NCBI RefSeq assembly: GCF_024129865.1
Contig: NZ_JAMYFE010000038.1
Location: forward strand, 1 to 64,000
DNA: 64,000 nucleotides
Reading direction: 5' to 3'
Source of the DNA: Stieleria tagensis
GTDB lineage: Bacteria > Planctomycetota > Planctomycetia > Pirellulales > Pirellulaceae
Shown here: positions 8,102 to 17,103 of the stretch, in pieces
Layout of the letters: each line of letters begins with the position of its first letter
Position numbering within the stretch: the stretch's first letter is position 1
The notes under the pieces: model-generated
What the model was told of the DNA's origin: nothing
Database searches by the model: none
The model's input: the letters and a program-made list of their open reading frames with translations, nothing else
Translations under genes and position numbers: made by a program

Positions 8102-9166
8102 GTGAGCCATTCTCAACAGACCACCTATCGTATTCTGGATGCTTCGGCGAATCGAGCGAGTGAGGGAATTCGGACAATCGAGGAATATGTCCGATTTGTC
8201 TTGGATGATGCCACGCTGGCAGCCAGTAGCAAGCAGTTGCGGCATGATCTGGTCGATTCGCTGGCGCGGTTGCCGCATCGGGAATTGTTAGCTGCTCGGG
8301 ATACCGAATCGGATGTCGGCACCGCGGTCACGACCACCAACGAGTACCGGCGGTCGTCGACGGCTGATGTCGTGGTGGCCGCTGCGGAGCGGGTCCAGCA
8401 ATCGCTGCGGGTTCTGGAAGAATACGGCAAGACGATTAATGTGACGTTTGCCCAACAGATCGAACAATTGCGTTACCGCTGTTACACGTTCAACCGCGAC
8501 GTTCAATTGCGCGCGCTTGCCGATCCGCTCCGCCACCGTCTGGCCGCCGCCCGGTTGTACCTGTTGATCGATTGTCAAACCGATCAAGACGACTTTGTCG
8601 CTTCGATTGCACAACTGGCCAGCGCCGGTGTGGACGTGTTTCAGTTACGTGACAAACAGGCCTCGGATCGACGGTTGTATGAATACGCCAAATTCGGTGT
8701 GGCAATGGCCCGCCAGAAGGACGCGATTTTCATCGTCAACGATCGAGCCGACATCGCGGTGGCGGCGGGGGCCGATGGAGTGCATCTAGGGCAAGACGAA
8801 CTGCCCGCGGTGGCAGCCCGCCGGATCGTCGGTCCGCAGCGGATCATCGGTGTCTCGACCCATCAAATGGATCAAGTCCATCAGGCGATCACCGATGGCG
8901 CCGATTACATCGGTTGTGGGCCAACGTTTGCCAGTCAGACCAAATCGTTCGATGATCACGCGGGAACCGATTTCTTGAATGCGGTGCACCAGGGCACCCA
9001 GGAAACGCCTTGCCCCGCGTTTGCGATCGGTGGGATCAACCTGGACAACATCGACCAAGTCATCGGTTGCGGGTTTCACCGGATCGCTGTCACGGCGGCC
9101 ATCAATCGCGCGGCGGATCCATGCAGCGCGGCACAGCAATTGAAACAGCGGTTGATCGCGGTCTAG
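8102..9166 (+). CDS. thiE: Thiamine-phosphate synthase with N-terminal extension
   Basis: A 354-residue protein that joins the thiazole and pyrimidine moieties to form thiamine phosphate. The ThiE barrel covers about 150-350: QLRDK (181-185), NDRADIAV (213-220), HLGQDE (228-233), then GVSTH and GCGPTFASQTK. The first 140 residues form an extra helical domain with RILDASANRASEGIRTIEE, like the N-terminal domain found in ThiE of cyanobacteria (probably Pfam ThiD2, named from memory). Normal ThiE is about 210 residues. The start is GTG. No TPP riboswitch precedes it. Confidence 0.88.
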   Translation: MSHSQQTTYRILDASANRASEGIRTIEEYVRFVLDDATLAASSKQLRHDLVDSLARLPHRELLAARDTESDVGTAVTTTNEYRRSSTADVVVAAAERVQQSLRVLEEYGKTINVTFAQQIEQLRYRCYTFNRDVQLRALADPLRHRLAAARLYLLIDCQTDQDDFVASIAQLASAGVDVFQLRDKQASDRRLYEYAKFGVAMARQKDAIFIVNDRADIAVAAGADGVHLGQDELPAVAARRIVGPQRIIGVSTHQMDQVHQAITDGADYIGCGPTFASQTKSFDDHAGTDFLNAVHQGTQETPCPAFAIGGINLDNIDQVIGCGFHRIAVTAAINRAADPCSAAQQLKQRLIAV

Positions 9167-9173
9167 CGTTTGC

Positions 9174-10937
9174 TCAACCGACGACCGCATCGACGACAGC
9201 GGGTTTCCAATCGACGACATGAATTTCAACGCGTCGAAAACCGCGAAACTCGTTGATCACTGGCCGATAGGCGATTTGAATCGGGCCGTCACATTGGTTC
9301 AGATCATCACACCAGTCACCGGCGCCAAAGGCGACGCCGCGAACGGTCTTGCCGGCCTGGTCGAGCCGCATGGTCAAATGGCGGTCGCCCGATCCCATTC
9401 GTCGCGCCGGCTCGGCCAGCGTGACGTTCTGGCACAACAGCGTCGGGCGTGGGTTTCCGGCACCAAACGGTTCTAAGGTTTCGATCTGTTTGACCGTGTT
9501 CAGATTCAATTGGCCAAACGAGGCTTCGGCATCGATCACGATTTCTGGTTCGACGTCGTTGTCGGTCCATTGCTGCGAGACGGCTTCGCAGAAATCCTCG
9601 CGGAATTCATCGATCTGATGTTCATCGATCGTCAGGCCCGCGGCGGCCTTGTGTCCACCAAAGCGAGCCAAGCGGTCGCCACAGGTCGATAGGGCGGCGT
9701 GCAAATCGATGGCGGTGCCACCGACCCGTCCAGAGCCGACGGCTTGGGATTTGCCCGCTGCGTCCATCGAAAGGATGATCACCGGTTTGGCATATTTGTC
9801 GCTCAGTCGGCCGGCAACCACACCGATCACGCCTTGGTGCCAGCCCACGCCGGCCAACACCAGCGCGGCATCTTTTTGTCCGTCAAATCGCTCTTTGATC
9901 TGTTTCTGGGCGGCCAGGGTGACGCTGCGTTGCAGACTGTCACGGTTCTTGTTGAGTTCGTCGATGTATTCCGCCAGCGCTTCGGCGCGTTCTTGGACGG
10001 TGGTCGTCAACAATTCAACACCCAATTGGGCTTGGCCCAGACGTCCGGATGCATTCAGCCGCGGAGCGATGTTGAACGCGATGCTTTCGGTGTTGAGCGT
10101 CGTGGCTTCGTCGAGTTTGGTGATTTTCATCAGCGCCGCCAGTCCCGGCAGCGGTTCGCTGCCGAGCATCCGCAATCCGTGTGAAACCAGGATTCGATTT
10201 TCATCGACCAGGGGCACCACATCGGCGACGGTTCCGATCGCTGCCAGCGAAAGCGACTGCATCAGGTAGCGTCGCAGCGGTTCGCTGACTTTCTTGGACC
10301 CACAGATTTTCTGGCACAGGGACCACGCCAACTTGAACGCGACCCCGGCGCCACAGAGTTCACCGAACGGATAGTTGGATCCGGGCAGTCGTGGATGCAC
10401 GATCGCCGCCGCAGCGGGCAGGCGATCGGCCAGGGTGTGGTGATCGGTGATGATCAGCTGGATGCCCAGTTCGTTGCACTGATCGGCACAGGCCACGCTG
10501 GTGATCCCGCAATCGACCGAGATGATCATGCGTTTGCCGCGGTCGGCCAGTTTGGCGATCGCTTCGGCGTTCAGGCCGTAGCCTTCTTCCAGCCGATTGG
10601 GAACGTGATAGGAGACGTCCGCATGCAGCAACTTCAATCCGTTGTACAGGATTGCGGTGCCGGTCATACCGTCACAATCGTAGTCGCCATAGATCACGAT
10701 CGGAGTTTTGTCAGCGATTGCGGCAGCAATCAACTCCGTCGCAGCCGGCACGCCGGGCAATTCTTGGGGATCGCGAAGCCCGGTCAGCTTGGTCGACAGG
10801 AAACTCTCTGCTTCTTGGCAGTCATAGACGCCACGGCTGACCAGCAACTGGGCAACCACTGGCGGCAAACCGGAACCACGAATCAGTTGCTCAACGCGGG
10901 CGGCATCATGTGGAACGACCCGCCACTTCCGTTTCAT
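9174..10937 (-). CDS. recJ: Single-strand DNA exonuclease RecJ
   Basis: A 587-residue 5'-3' single-strand exonuclease of recombination and mismatch repair. The DHH catalytic core shows DYDCDG (85-90), VDCGITS (141-147) and DHH (165-167). The DHHA1 part contains a GSGR segment and RFGGHKAAAGL, and a C-terminal OB-fold region (about 465-575) follows. Its length is normal for RecJ. It starts 38 bases after rpmG on the same strand, probably one transcript, and ends 7 bases from the stop of convergent thiE. Confidence 0.94.
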   Translation of the reverse strand: MKRKWRVVPHDAARVEQLIRGSGLPPVVAQLLVSRGVYDCQEAESFLSTKLTGLRDPQELPGVPAATELIAAAIADKTPIVIYGDYDCDGMTGTAILYNGLKLLHADVSYHVPNRLEEGYGLNAEAIAKLADRGKRMIISVDCGITSVACADQCNELGIQLIITDHHTLADRLPAAAAIVHPRLPGSNYPFGELCGAGVAFKLAWSLCQKICGSKKVSEPLRRYLMQSLSLAAIGTVADVVPLVDENRILVSHGLRMLGSEPLPGLAALMKITKLDEATTLNTESIAFNIAPRLNASGRLGQAQLGVELLTTTVQERAEALAEYIDELNKNRDSLQRSVTLAAQKQIKERFDGQKDAALVLAGVGWHQGVIGVVAGRLSDKYAKPVIILSMDAAGKSQAVGSGRVGGTAIDLHAALSTCGDRLARFGGHKAAAGLTIDEHQIDEFREDFCEAVSQQWTDNDVEPEIVIDAEASFGQLNLNTVKQIETLEPFGAGNPRPTLLCQNVTLAEPARRMGSGDRHLTMRLDQAGKTVRGVAFGAGDWCDDLNQCDGPIQIAYRPVINEFRGFRRVEIHVVDWKPAVVDAVVG

Positions 10938-10975
10938 CCGTGATTCGCCTAATTAGAGGTCGACCGATTGGCTGA

Positions 10976-11140
10976 TTATTTCTTCTTTTCGCCGTGCCAG
11001 GTGTGCTTGCGCAACCGTGGGCTGAACTTCTTCAGACGCAGTTTTTCGCCGCCCGGTTTGCGTTTCAGCGTGTAGTTGTAATCGCCGGTCTCTTCGCAGA
11101 CCAGAAAGATCGTCTCGGCCTTTTTCTTGCTCTTAGCCAT
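10976..11140 (-). CDS. rpmG: 50S ribosomal protein bL33
   Basis: A 54-residue basic protein of the large ribosomal subunit. It carries the family pattern ETIFLVCEETGDYNYTLKR then KPGGEKLRLKKFSPRLRKHT. Only one cysteine is present, so it is the zinc-independent (C-) form. The length is exactly that of the family. It precedes recJ on the minus strand with a 38-base gap; this pairing is not the usual rpmB-rpmG context. Confidence 0.95.
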   Translation of the reverse strand: MAKSKKKAETIFLVCEETGDYNYTLKRKPGGEKLRLKKFSPRLRKHTWHGEKKK

Positions 11141-11326
11141 CAGAAATCAAATCAGACAATGGGTTGGTTGGTTCGGTAAACTTTTCCGCGTCCCGGATTA
11201 TGCCCGCTGGTCCACGGTTTGGGCAAGGCTTGTTTTTCGAATCCTGCCCGGCTAAATCAGTTCCGGTTAGAATTGCACGCCGAATCCACCTTTGATTGAC
11301 CATTTTTCCCACCGGAATCGATCCCG

Positions 11327-13183
11327 ATGAACCGTTTTGCCCCCCCCGTTTTGTGTCTGGTGATCGGCGTTTTTTGGAGCGGATTCTCCAATGCCGCCGA
11401 ACCCGGCCAGCGGCCGAACATCGTTTGGATCATGTCCGAAGACAATTCGGCGGACTATCTGCGGCACTTTGACCCGGCCGGCGCCCCGGCCCCAAACATC
11501 GAAGCGATGGCCGCCCATGGCGTCACGTTTGACAACGCATTTTCCAACGCACCGGTGTGTTCGGTCGCCCGGACGACACTGATCACCGGTTGTTATGCAC
11601 CACGCATCGGCACCCAATTTCATCGCCGGCACGTCGTTGTTCCCATGCCGCCGGGACTAAAGATGTTTCCCGCCTACCTGCGAGAGATCGGCTACTACAC
11701 CACCAACCACGCCAAAGAAGATTACAACGCGACCGGTGGCAAACAGGCTTGGGATGTGTCGGGCGGGAAAGCGAGTTGGGAAAATCGGCCTGAGGAATCG
11801 ACGCCGTTTTTCCATGTCGAAACCTTTGCCCAATCGCACGAAAGCCGGTTGCATTTCACCGAAAAAGAGATGCAGCAGCCGACCGAAACGGATCCGGCCG
11901 ACGTCAAATTGCAGGCCTACTTTCCCGACACGCCGCTGTTCCGCTACACCCGCGCCCGCTACCAAGATCGCATCATGCAGATCGACGCATTGGTCGGCGG
12001 AGTGATTGAGCAGCTGCAGGCAGCGGGCCAACTGGAAAACACCTTTGTGTTCTATTTCGGCGACCACGGCGGTGTGCTGCCACGTTCCAAAGGATACGTC
12101 TATGAATCGGGACTGCATGTTCCCTTGGTCGTGCGTGTGCCCGAAAACTTTCGCCCCTTGGCCGATCGTGAATTGGGATCACGCACCAACGGGTTTGTCG
12201 AGTTCGTCGATTTTGGACCGACCGTGCTTCGTTTGGCCGGCGCCGAACAACCCGAGGGGATCGATGGCAAACCGTTCCTGGGTGCCGATGTTGACCCCGA
12301 CAAAGTCGATCAACGGGATGAAACATTCGGTTATGCCGATCGCTTCGATGAAAAATACGACTTGGTCCGCACGCTACGAATCGGGAACTTCAAATACATT
12401 CGTAACTTTGAACCGTTCTATCCGGATGGATTGCAAAACAACTACCGCTACAAATGCTTGGCCTATCAACAATGGCGAGAGCTGTTCCAACAGGGGAAAT
12501 TGACGGGCGCCGCGCTGCAGTTCTTCCAAGCCAAGGCACCGGAGGCCTTGTATGACGTGTCAACCGATCCGGATGAAGTCAACAATTTGGCCGGTGACCC
12601 GAACCATGCCGGCAAACTGCAACAATTGCGTGATCAGTTGGATGATCGCTTGAAATCGCTACCGGATCTAAGTTTTGTCACCGAAGCGGTGATGGTCGAT
12701 GCAGCGATCGAGAACCCCACCGCGTTCGGTCAATCCCACAGCGGGACCATCACGCGTTACATCGACACGGTCAACCTGGCACTGCTGCCGCCGGCGCAAG
12801 CTTTGGTGCAACTCGAAGCAGCGCTGGGTGACGAAGATCCTTGGGTCCGCTACTGGGCGCTGGTGGCCTGTAGCACGTTGGGCGAATCTGCCAAGCCGCT
12901 GGTGCCGGTGATCGAAAAGTTCTTGCTCGATACCGAACCGCTGGTGGTTGTTCGCGCGATCGAATTCCTGGCCATCAACAGTGACGTTGAAACCAAGTCG
13001 TTTCTCTATCGATCGTTGGAACGTGCGACCAACGAACCCGAAGCGCTGCGGATGCTCAACACCATTGTCTATCTACGAGATTTTCATGGCTACCAAGTTG
13101 ACCCCGATCAATTCCGGTTCATCATCCCGGTTGAAAAGAACGGCCAGCTCATCCGCCGCCTGGAATACTTGAAACAACAGTAG
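11327..13183 (+). CDS. Secreted sulfatase with C-terminal HEAT-like repeats
   Basis: A 618-residue protein with a signal peptide (about 1-23, ending SNAAE). The sulfatase domain runs from about 29 to 440: metal ligands in MSEDNSADYL, the formylglycine site as CSVAR (78-82), and YFGDHGGVLPRSKGYVYESG. The usual core is C-x-P/A-x-R, so Val at the third place is a variant. After about 480 come two or three HEAT-like helical pairs. It probably removes sulfate from marine polysaccharides; the substrate cannot be told. The stop codon lies inside a palindromic repeat shared with the convergent neighbour. Confidence 0.88.
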   Translation: MNRFAPPVLCLVIGVFWSGFSNAAEPGQRPNIVWIMSEDNSADYLRHFDPAGAPAPNIEAMAAHGVTFDNAFSNAPVCSVARTTLITGCYAPRIGTQFHRRHVVVPMPPGLKMFPAYLREIGYYTTNHAKEDYNATGGKQAWDVSGGKASWENRPEESTPFFHVETFAQSHESRLHFTEKEMQQPTETDPADVKLQAYFPDTPLFRYTRARYQDRIMQIDALVGGVIEQLQAAGQLENTFVFYFGDHGGVLPRSKGYVYESGLHVPLVVRVPENFRPLADRELGSRTNGFVEFVDFGPTVLRLAGAEQPEGIDGKPFLGADVDPDKVDQRDETFGYADRFDEKYDLVRTLRIGNFKYIRNFEPFYPDGLQNNYRYKCLAYQQWRELFQQGKLTGAALQFFQAKAPEALYDVSTDPDEVNNLAGDPNHAGKLQQLRDQLDDRLKSLPDLSFVTEAVMVDAAIENPTAFGQSHSGTITRYIDTVNLALLPPAQALVQLEAALGDEDPWVRYWALVACSTLGESAKPLVPVIEKFLLDTEPLVVVRAIEFLAINSDVETKSFLYRSLERATNEPEALRMLNTIVYLRDFHGYQVDPDQFRFIIPVEKNGQLIRRLEYLKQQ

Positions 13184-13300
13184 GCCAGGTGCAACCTGGC
13201 AAATGCCGTATTCCAATGCGTTGTTGTTAGCGCCAGGTTTCACCTGGCCTACTGGGTTCGTTGTTGTTGGCGCCAGGTTTCACCTGGCCTACTGGGTTAG
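13178..13300. repeat. Three palindromic elements between convergent genes
   Basis: The palindrome gccaggtttcacctggcc occurs as two direct copies about 41 bases apart (13231-13253 and 13272-13294) and once inverted, with a gcaacc centre, at 13178-13200. The inverted copy supplies the TAG stop of the sulfatase gene (CAGTAG), and the end of the last copy abuts the TAA stop of the exonuclease gene. The same element occurs at 32805-32830, 33172-33196 and 33538-33562. It may act as a two-way transcript end. Confidence 0.8.
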
Positions 13301-14127
13301 TTGTCTGATTCGACGGATTCGCTTTCCCAGGGGTCTGACCACTCTTCCCAATGTGTCAGATAGGTCGCATAGGCTTCGCATTGTTCGGCTTGGGCTTCGA
13401 TCCAAGCTTTGCTTTGCGCGGTGATTTCGATTTCTTGTTCCAGTGTCATCTTGCCGGTCAACACCATCGAGCGCAAGAACACAAAGTACGTGTCCAGGAC
13501 GTCACAGCGGCAGTAGTCGCTGATTCCCTTTAGGTCTCCGTCGTCGTACTGTTGTTGGACTTGATCGCCGGTGACCGACATCTTGCCCGGTTTTCCCAGC
13601 AGCTTGGTCGCCAAATTCAATCCGCCGTTGAATCGCGTCGCACTGAAATTGGTCAACAAATCTTGCAGGTCCATATGGGCGTCGACGCTAAATCGATTCC
13701 GCGGCGATCGATAGCCATCGTTTTTGAACCAGGGTGCGATGGAGATGCCAAATCGATAGGCGGCCAATTCCATCAGCGGCAAATCAAACGTGCGGCCGTT
13801 GAACGTGACCCACTGCGGACGTTTGTAGACCTCCCAGCCTTTCCAAAAATGCGCCGTGATCACATGGCTGCGAAAATCGGGTTCGTCCAACGAGACGATA
13901 TCGATCAGCCGGTAATCTCTGGCAACTTTGGCCACGACCACCGAAATCGGGATTTGAAACGTGTAGGGAATAAACGTGCTGCCCTTTTCAGCCAGCAATT
14001 CGGCTTGATAGCGCGCGACGGCTTCGGTCGGGGACAAGGATTCGCCCGGATAGCGGACTTTCGCGATCAACGCTCCATCGGCGATACTTTCACAGTCAAA
14101 CACGAGATGGGAAACGTCTTCGCTCAT
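13297..14127 (-). CDS. Predicted 3'-5' exonuclease, PolB exonuclease-like
   Basis: A 276-residue DEDD-type nuclease related to the proofreading domain of family B DNA polymerases (PF10108 type). Exo I is FDCESIADG (Asp and Glu), Exo II is TFNGRTFDLPLM, and Exo III is YCRCDVLDTY. No polymerase part is present, which is normal for this free-standing family. It is divergent from pepT with about 85 bases between starts. The DNA or RNA substrate is unknown. Confidence 0.85.
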   Translation of the reverse strand: MSEDVSHLVFDCESIADGALIAKVRYPGESLSPTEAVARYQAELLAEKGSTFIPYTFQIPISVVVAKVARDYRLIDIVSLDEPDFRSHVITAHFWKGWEVYKRPQWVTFNGRTFDLPLMELAAYRFGISIAPWFKNDGYRSPRNRFSVDAHMDLQDLLTNFSATRFNGGLNLATKLLGKPGKMSVTGDQVQQQYDDGDLKGISDYCRCDVLDTYFVFLRSMVLTGKMTLEQEIEITAQSKAWIEAQAEQCEAYATYLTHWEEWSDPWESESVESDN

Positions 14128-14212
14128 CTAATCGTTCAATCCCGATTGAATTTCTAAACCCGGCGGGAAAGCGTCCCCGCTGTGAACTCGCGAGAATAGC
14201 ACAAATCAACCC

Positions 14213-15460
14213 ATGATCGAGATCAACCGCCAACGATTGCTGGACCGTTTTCTTCGGTATGTTCGGGTCAGCACCGCTGCCGATCCCACCAGCGACAGTT
14301 ATCCCAGTAGCGAGTGCCAGCGTGAACTCGGACGGATTCTCGCCGCAGAACTCCAGGCGATGGCCGCCAGCGACGTTTACCAGGACGCTCATGCGTTGGT
14401 GTATGCGGGTGTCCCCTCCAGCGTCGGCGACGCCGATCTGCCTGCTGTCGCATTGGTTGCCCATGTGGATACGTCGCCCGATGCGCCCAGCGACAATGTT
14501 CAACCCAACGTGATCGATGACTACCGCGGCGGCGACATCACGCTTGCCAGTGGCGAAGTCATTCGTGTGGATGCCTGTCCGGCGCTCCGTGATTTGATCG
14601 GAACCACGCTCATCACCACCGATGGAACCACGTTGCTCGGTGGCGACGACAAGGCCGGCGTCGCGATCATCATGGAATTGATCGAAACGCTGATCGAGAA
14701 CCCGCATTTAAAGCACGGCCCGGTCAAAGTCGTGATGACTTGCGATGAAGAAATCGGGCGTGGGACCGATAAGATTGATTTGGACAAACTAGCCGCCGAT
14801 GTCGCCTACACCATCGACGGTGGCGGTGCGGGTGTGATCGACGTCGAAACGTTTTCCGCCGATGCCGCGACCGTGCGATTGATCGGCGACAACATTCATC
14901 CGGCGATCGCCAAAGGACGGATGGTCAACGCCGTGCGCGCGGCTGCGGATTTTATCGCCGCACTGCCGCGCGACAGCGACACGCCAGAAACCACGTCCGG
15001 ACGGCAAGGGTTCATCCATGCCAATCAAGTCACCGGCACGGTTGGTCAAGCGACGATCGAACTGATCTTGCGCTCGTTCGATGCGGTCGACCTAGACGGG
15101 TACGCCGACCTTCTGCGGCGAACCGCCCAGCAAGTTCAATCGCAGTACCCGGGACTGCAAACCGAAGTTGTCATCCGACGCCAGTATCGCAATCTCCGCG
15201 AAGGACTGGAGAAGTTACCCGAGTCGATTCATTTGGCCGAGCAAGCGTTTGGCAATTTGGGGCGCCCCTACGTCAAGGAGATCATTCGCGGCGGAACCGA
15301 CGGCAGTGTGTTGACGGAAAAAGGGTTGCCGACACCGAACCTGTCCAGTGGCCAACACAATATCCATAGTGTTCGTGAGTTCGCTTGCTTGGATGAAATG
15401 GTTGCGGCCACCGAGCACTTGATCGAACTGTTGTCATTGTGGTCCAACCAGCGAGCGTGA
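14213..15460 (+). CDS. pepT: Peptidase T (tripeptidase)
   Basis: A 415-residue cytoplasmic M20B aminopeptidase that removes N-terminal residues from tripeptides using two zinc ions. Ligands and catalytic residues are visible: HVD (84-86), GGDDKAGVA (143-151, Asp ligand), CDEEIGRG (177-184), the DGG of YTIDGGGAG, and a His near the C-terminus (GQHNIHS). Its length is normal. Its stop overlaps the start of ispE as TGATG, suggesting translational coupling. Confidence 0.94.
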   Translation: MIEINRQRLLDRFLRYVRVSTAADPTSDSYPSSECQRELGRILAAELQAMAASDVYQDAHALVYAGVPSSVGDADLPAVALVAHVDTSPDAPSDNVQPNVIDDYRGGDITLASGEVIRVDACPALRDLIGTTLITTDGTTLLGGDDKAGVAIIMELIETLIENPHLKHGPVKVVMTCDEEIGRGTDKIDLDKLAADVAYTIDGGGAGVIDVETFSADAATVRLIGDNIHPAIAKGRMVNAVRAAADFIAALPRDSDTPETTSGRQGFIHANQVTGTVGQATIELILRSFDAVDLDGYADLLRRTAQQVQSQYPGLQTEVVIRRQYRNLREGLEKLPESIHLAEQAFGNLGRPYVKEIIRGGTDGSVLTEKGLPTPNLSSGQHNIHSVREFACLDEMVAATEHLIELLSLWSNQRA

Positions 15461-16446
15461 TGATGACGATCGCCCGAACTCGGCCTCCGGCAAAACTCAA
15501 TCTGTTCCTGGAAATACCTGCCCGCCGCCACGACGGCTACCATGAAATTGACACCGTGATGACGGCCATCGACTGGCGCGACGAGTTGGAAATTCGCTCG
15601 ATCGCTCAGCCACGGATCGAATTGACAACCCAATGGATTCCCTCGGCCGCAGCCGTCGGACGACAATTGGGTGTCGACGTCGGGCAGGATGGAATTCCCG
15701 CGCTGTTGCGGATTCCGACGGATGAATCCAATTTGGTCAGTCGCGCCCTGGCCGGGTTTCGAGACCGCTTTGGGATCGCCACTGGTTTTCGGGTGCGATT
15801 GGGCAAACGTATTCCCGCGGGTGCCGGAATGGGGGGCGCCAGCAGCGACGCGGCACACGCGATTAGCTGCGCTGCCCAGATTCACCAAATCCCCCAAGGG
15901 TCCGCTGAGCTACATCAGCTAGCGGCCTCGATCGGCAGTGACGTGCCCTTCTTTTTGCCGCCTCTGGACGCAGTCGACCAGGGTTACTCGGCGGCGTTGG
16001 CACGCGGTCGTGGCGAAAAGCTGTCACCGATTGCGACGCGCACATCGATACACTTCGTGGTTGCCTTTCCCAATTTCAGCCTGTCCACCGCAAGTGTCTA
16101 TGGCGCGCTTCGGGTGCCCAAAGTGGCTATTGATTCGGCTGCCTTTCTGGCTGCCTTTGGGGCTGGCGACAAGTTGGAAATGGGCCAAACGATGTTCAAC
16201 CGGCTGGCCGAACCGGCTTTGGAAATTATGCCACGGCTAGGCGAATTGATAGAATCACTGTGGCAATCCGGACTGCGACCGTGTCAACTAACTGGTAGCG
16301 GATCGGCTTGTTTTGGCATCGCCGAAGATGCCGAACATGCAACGGATGTTGTGAAACGCTTAAAGATCGAATTGCAACCAGGTGTTTTGCTACAAGCGGC
16401 TCAGACGGTTTCTGCGGCTGCGTCGATTGAGATCGAGCCGAGTTGA
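15460..16446 (+). CDS. ispE: 4-diphosphocytidyl-2-C-methyl-erythritol kinase
   Basis: A GHMP kinase of the MEP isoprenoid pathway that phosphorylates CDP-methylerythritol. Motifs: PAKLNLFLEI at the N-terminus, the ATP loop IPAGAGMGGASSDAAH, and LTGSGSACFGI near the C-terminus. A frame start at 15439 (GTG) is possible, but the ATG at 15460 places PAKLNLFL near the start as usual and overlaps the pepT stop by one base (328 residues). spoVG follows 30 bases later. Confidence 0.94.
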   Translation: MMTIARTRPPAKLNLFLEIPARRHDGYHEIDTVMTAIDWRDELEIRSIAQPRIELTTQWIPSAAAVGRQLGVDVGQDGIPALLRIPTDESNLVSRALAGFRDRFGIATGFRVRLGKRIPAGAGMGGASSDAAHAISCAAQIHQIPQGSAELHQLAASIGSDVPFFLPPLDAVDQGYSAALARGRGEKLSPIATRTSIHFVVAFPNFSLSTASVYGALRVPKVAIDSAAFLAAFGAGDKLEMGQTMFNRLAEPALEIMPRLGELIESLWQSGLRPCQLTGSGSACFGIAEDAEHATDVVKRLKIELQPGVLLQAAQTVSAAASIEIEPS

Positions 16447-16476
16447 AACGCAGTCACCAGTGAGGGAGTTCAGATC

Positions 16477-17028
16477 GTGGAAATCACGGAGATTCGAATC
16501 AAGTTAATGGAGTCGTCGGAGGATCGGTTGCGAGCCTTTTGCTCGATCACAATCGATGGTTGTTTTGTGATTCGCGATTTGAAAATCATCGACGGCACCA
16601 ACGGTCCGTTTGTAGCCATGCCCAGCCGCAAACTAACTGGCCACTGCAACCGTTGTCATCACAAAAATCATTTGCGCGCCGGTTTTTGCAATCATTGCGG
16701 GAACAAGCTGTCATTTGATAGCGACGGATCGCTCGATTCCCCTCAGAAGCTTTATGCCGATGTGGCTCATCCGATCAACAGCGAATGCCGAGAGATGATT
16801 CAGGATGCGGTGATCGAAGAATTCGAAGCGGAATTAAGCCGTTGCCAGCAACCGGGATACCGTTCCCGTTATGACGACGATTTTTCAGACGCGGGTGAAA
16901 ACATCGATGCCGCCCTGATCGATCGTCCGCACCCCTCGCCGGCGCCGCCAAAACGCCGACCGACCGGGGTGACACAGCCAGAACCGGCCGGAAACAGTGA
17001 CGACGAATTTGGTTCCGGCATCTTTTAG
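16477..17028 (+). CDS. spoVG: SpoVG-family protein split by a zinc ribbon
   Basis: A 183-residue protein. Residues 1-51 match the first half of SpoVG ([10 protein letters not shown], then [18 protein letters not shown] and FVAMPSRK) and 92-120 the second half ([20 protein letters not shown]). Between them lies an inserted zinc ribbon with C57-x2-C60 and C71-x2-C74. SpoVG binds nucleic acid and acts as a global regulator in Firmicutes; the ribbon may add a metal-dependent contact. A disordered Pro-rich tail follows 125. The start is GTG with GAGGGAG upstream. Placement directly after ispE resembles the ispE-spoVG neighbourhood of Firmicutes. Confidence 0.85.
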   Translation: MEITEIRIKLMESSEDRLRAFCSITIDGCFVIRDLKIIDGTNGPFVAMPSRKLTGHCNRCHHKNHLRAGFCNHCGNKLSFDSDGSLDSPQKLYADVAHPINSECREMIQDAVIEEFEAELSRCQQPGYRSRYDDDFSDAGENIDAALIDRPHPSPAPPKRRPTGVTQPEPAGNSDDEFGSGIF

Positions 17029-17103
17029 CGGCCGTTGCGATTCACCAGAACGGACTGGTCGCAGGGTTTGGGGTTCGCTAAAAGACTAATTCCCGAGGGG
17101 AAA

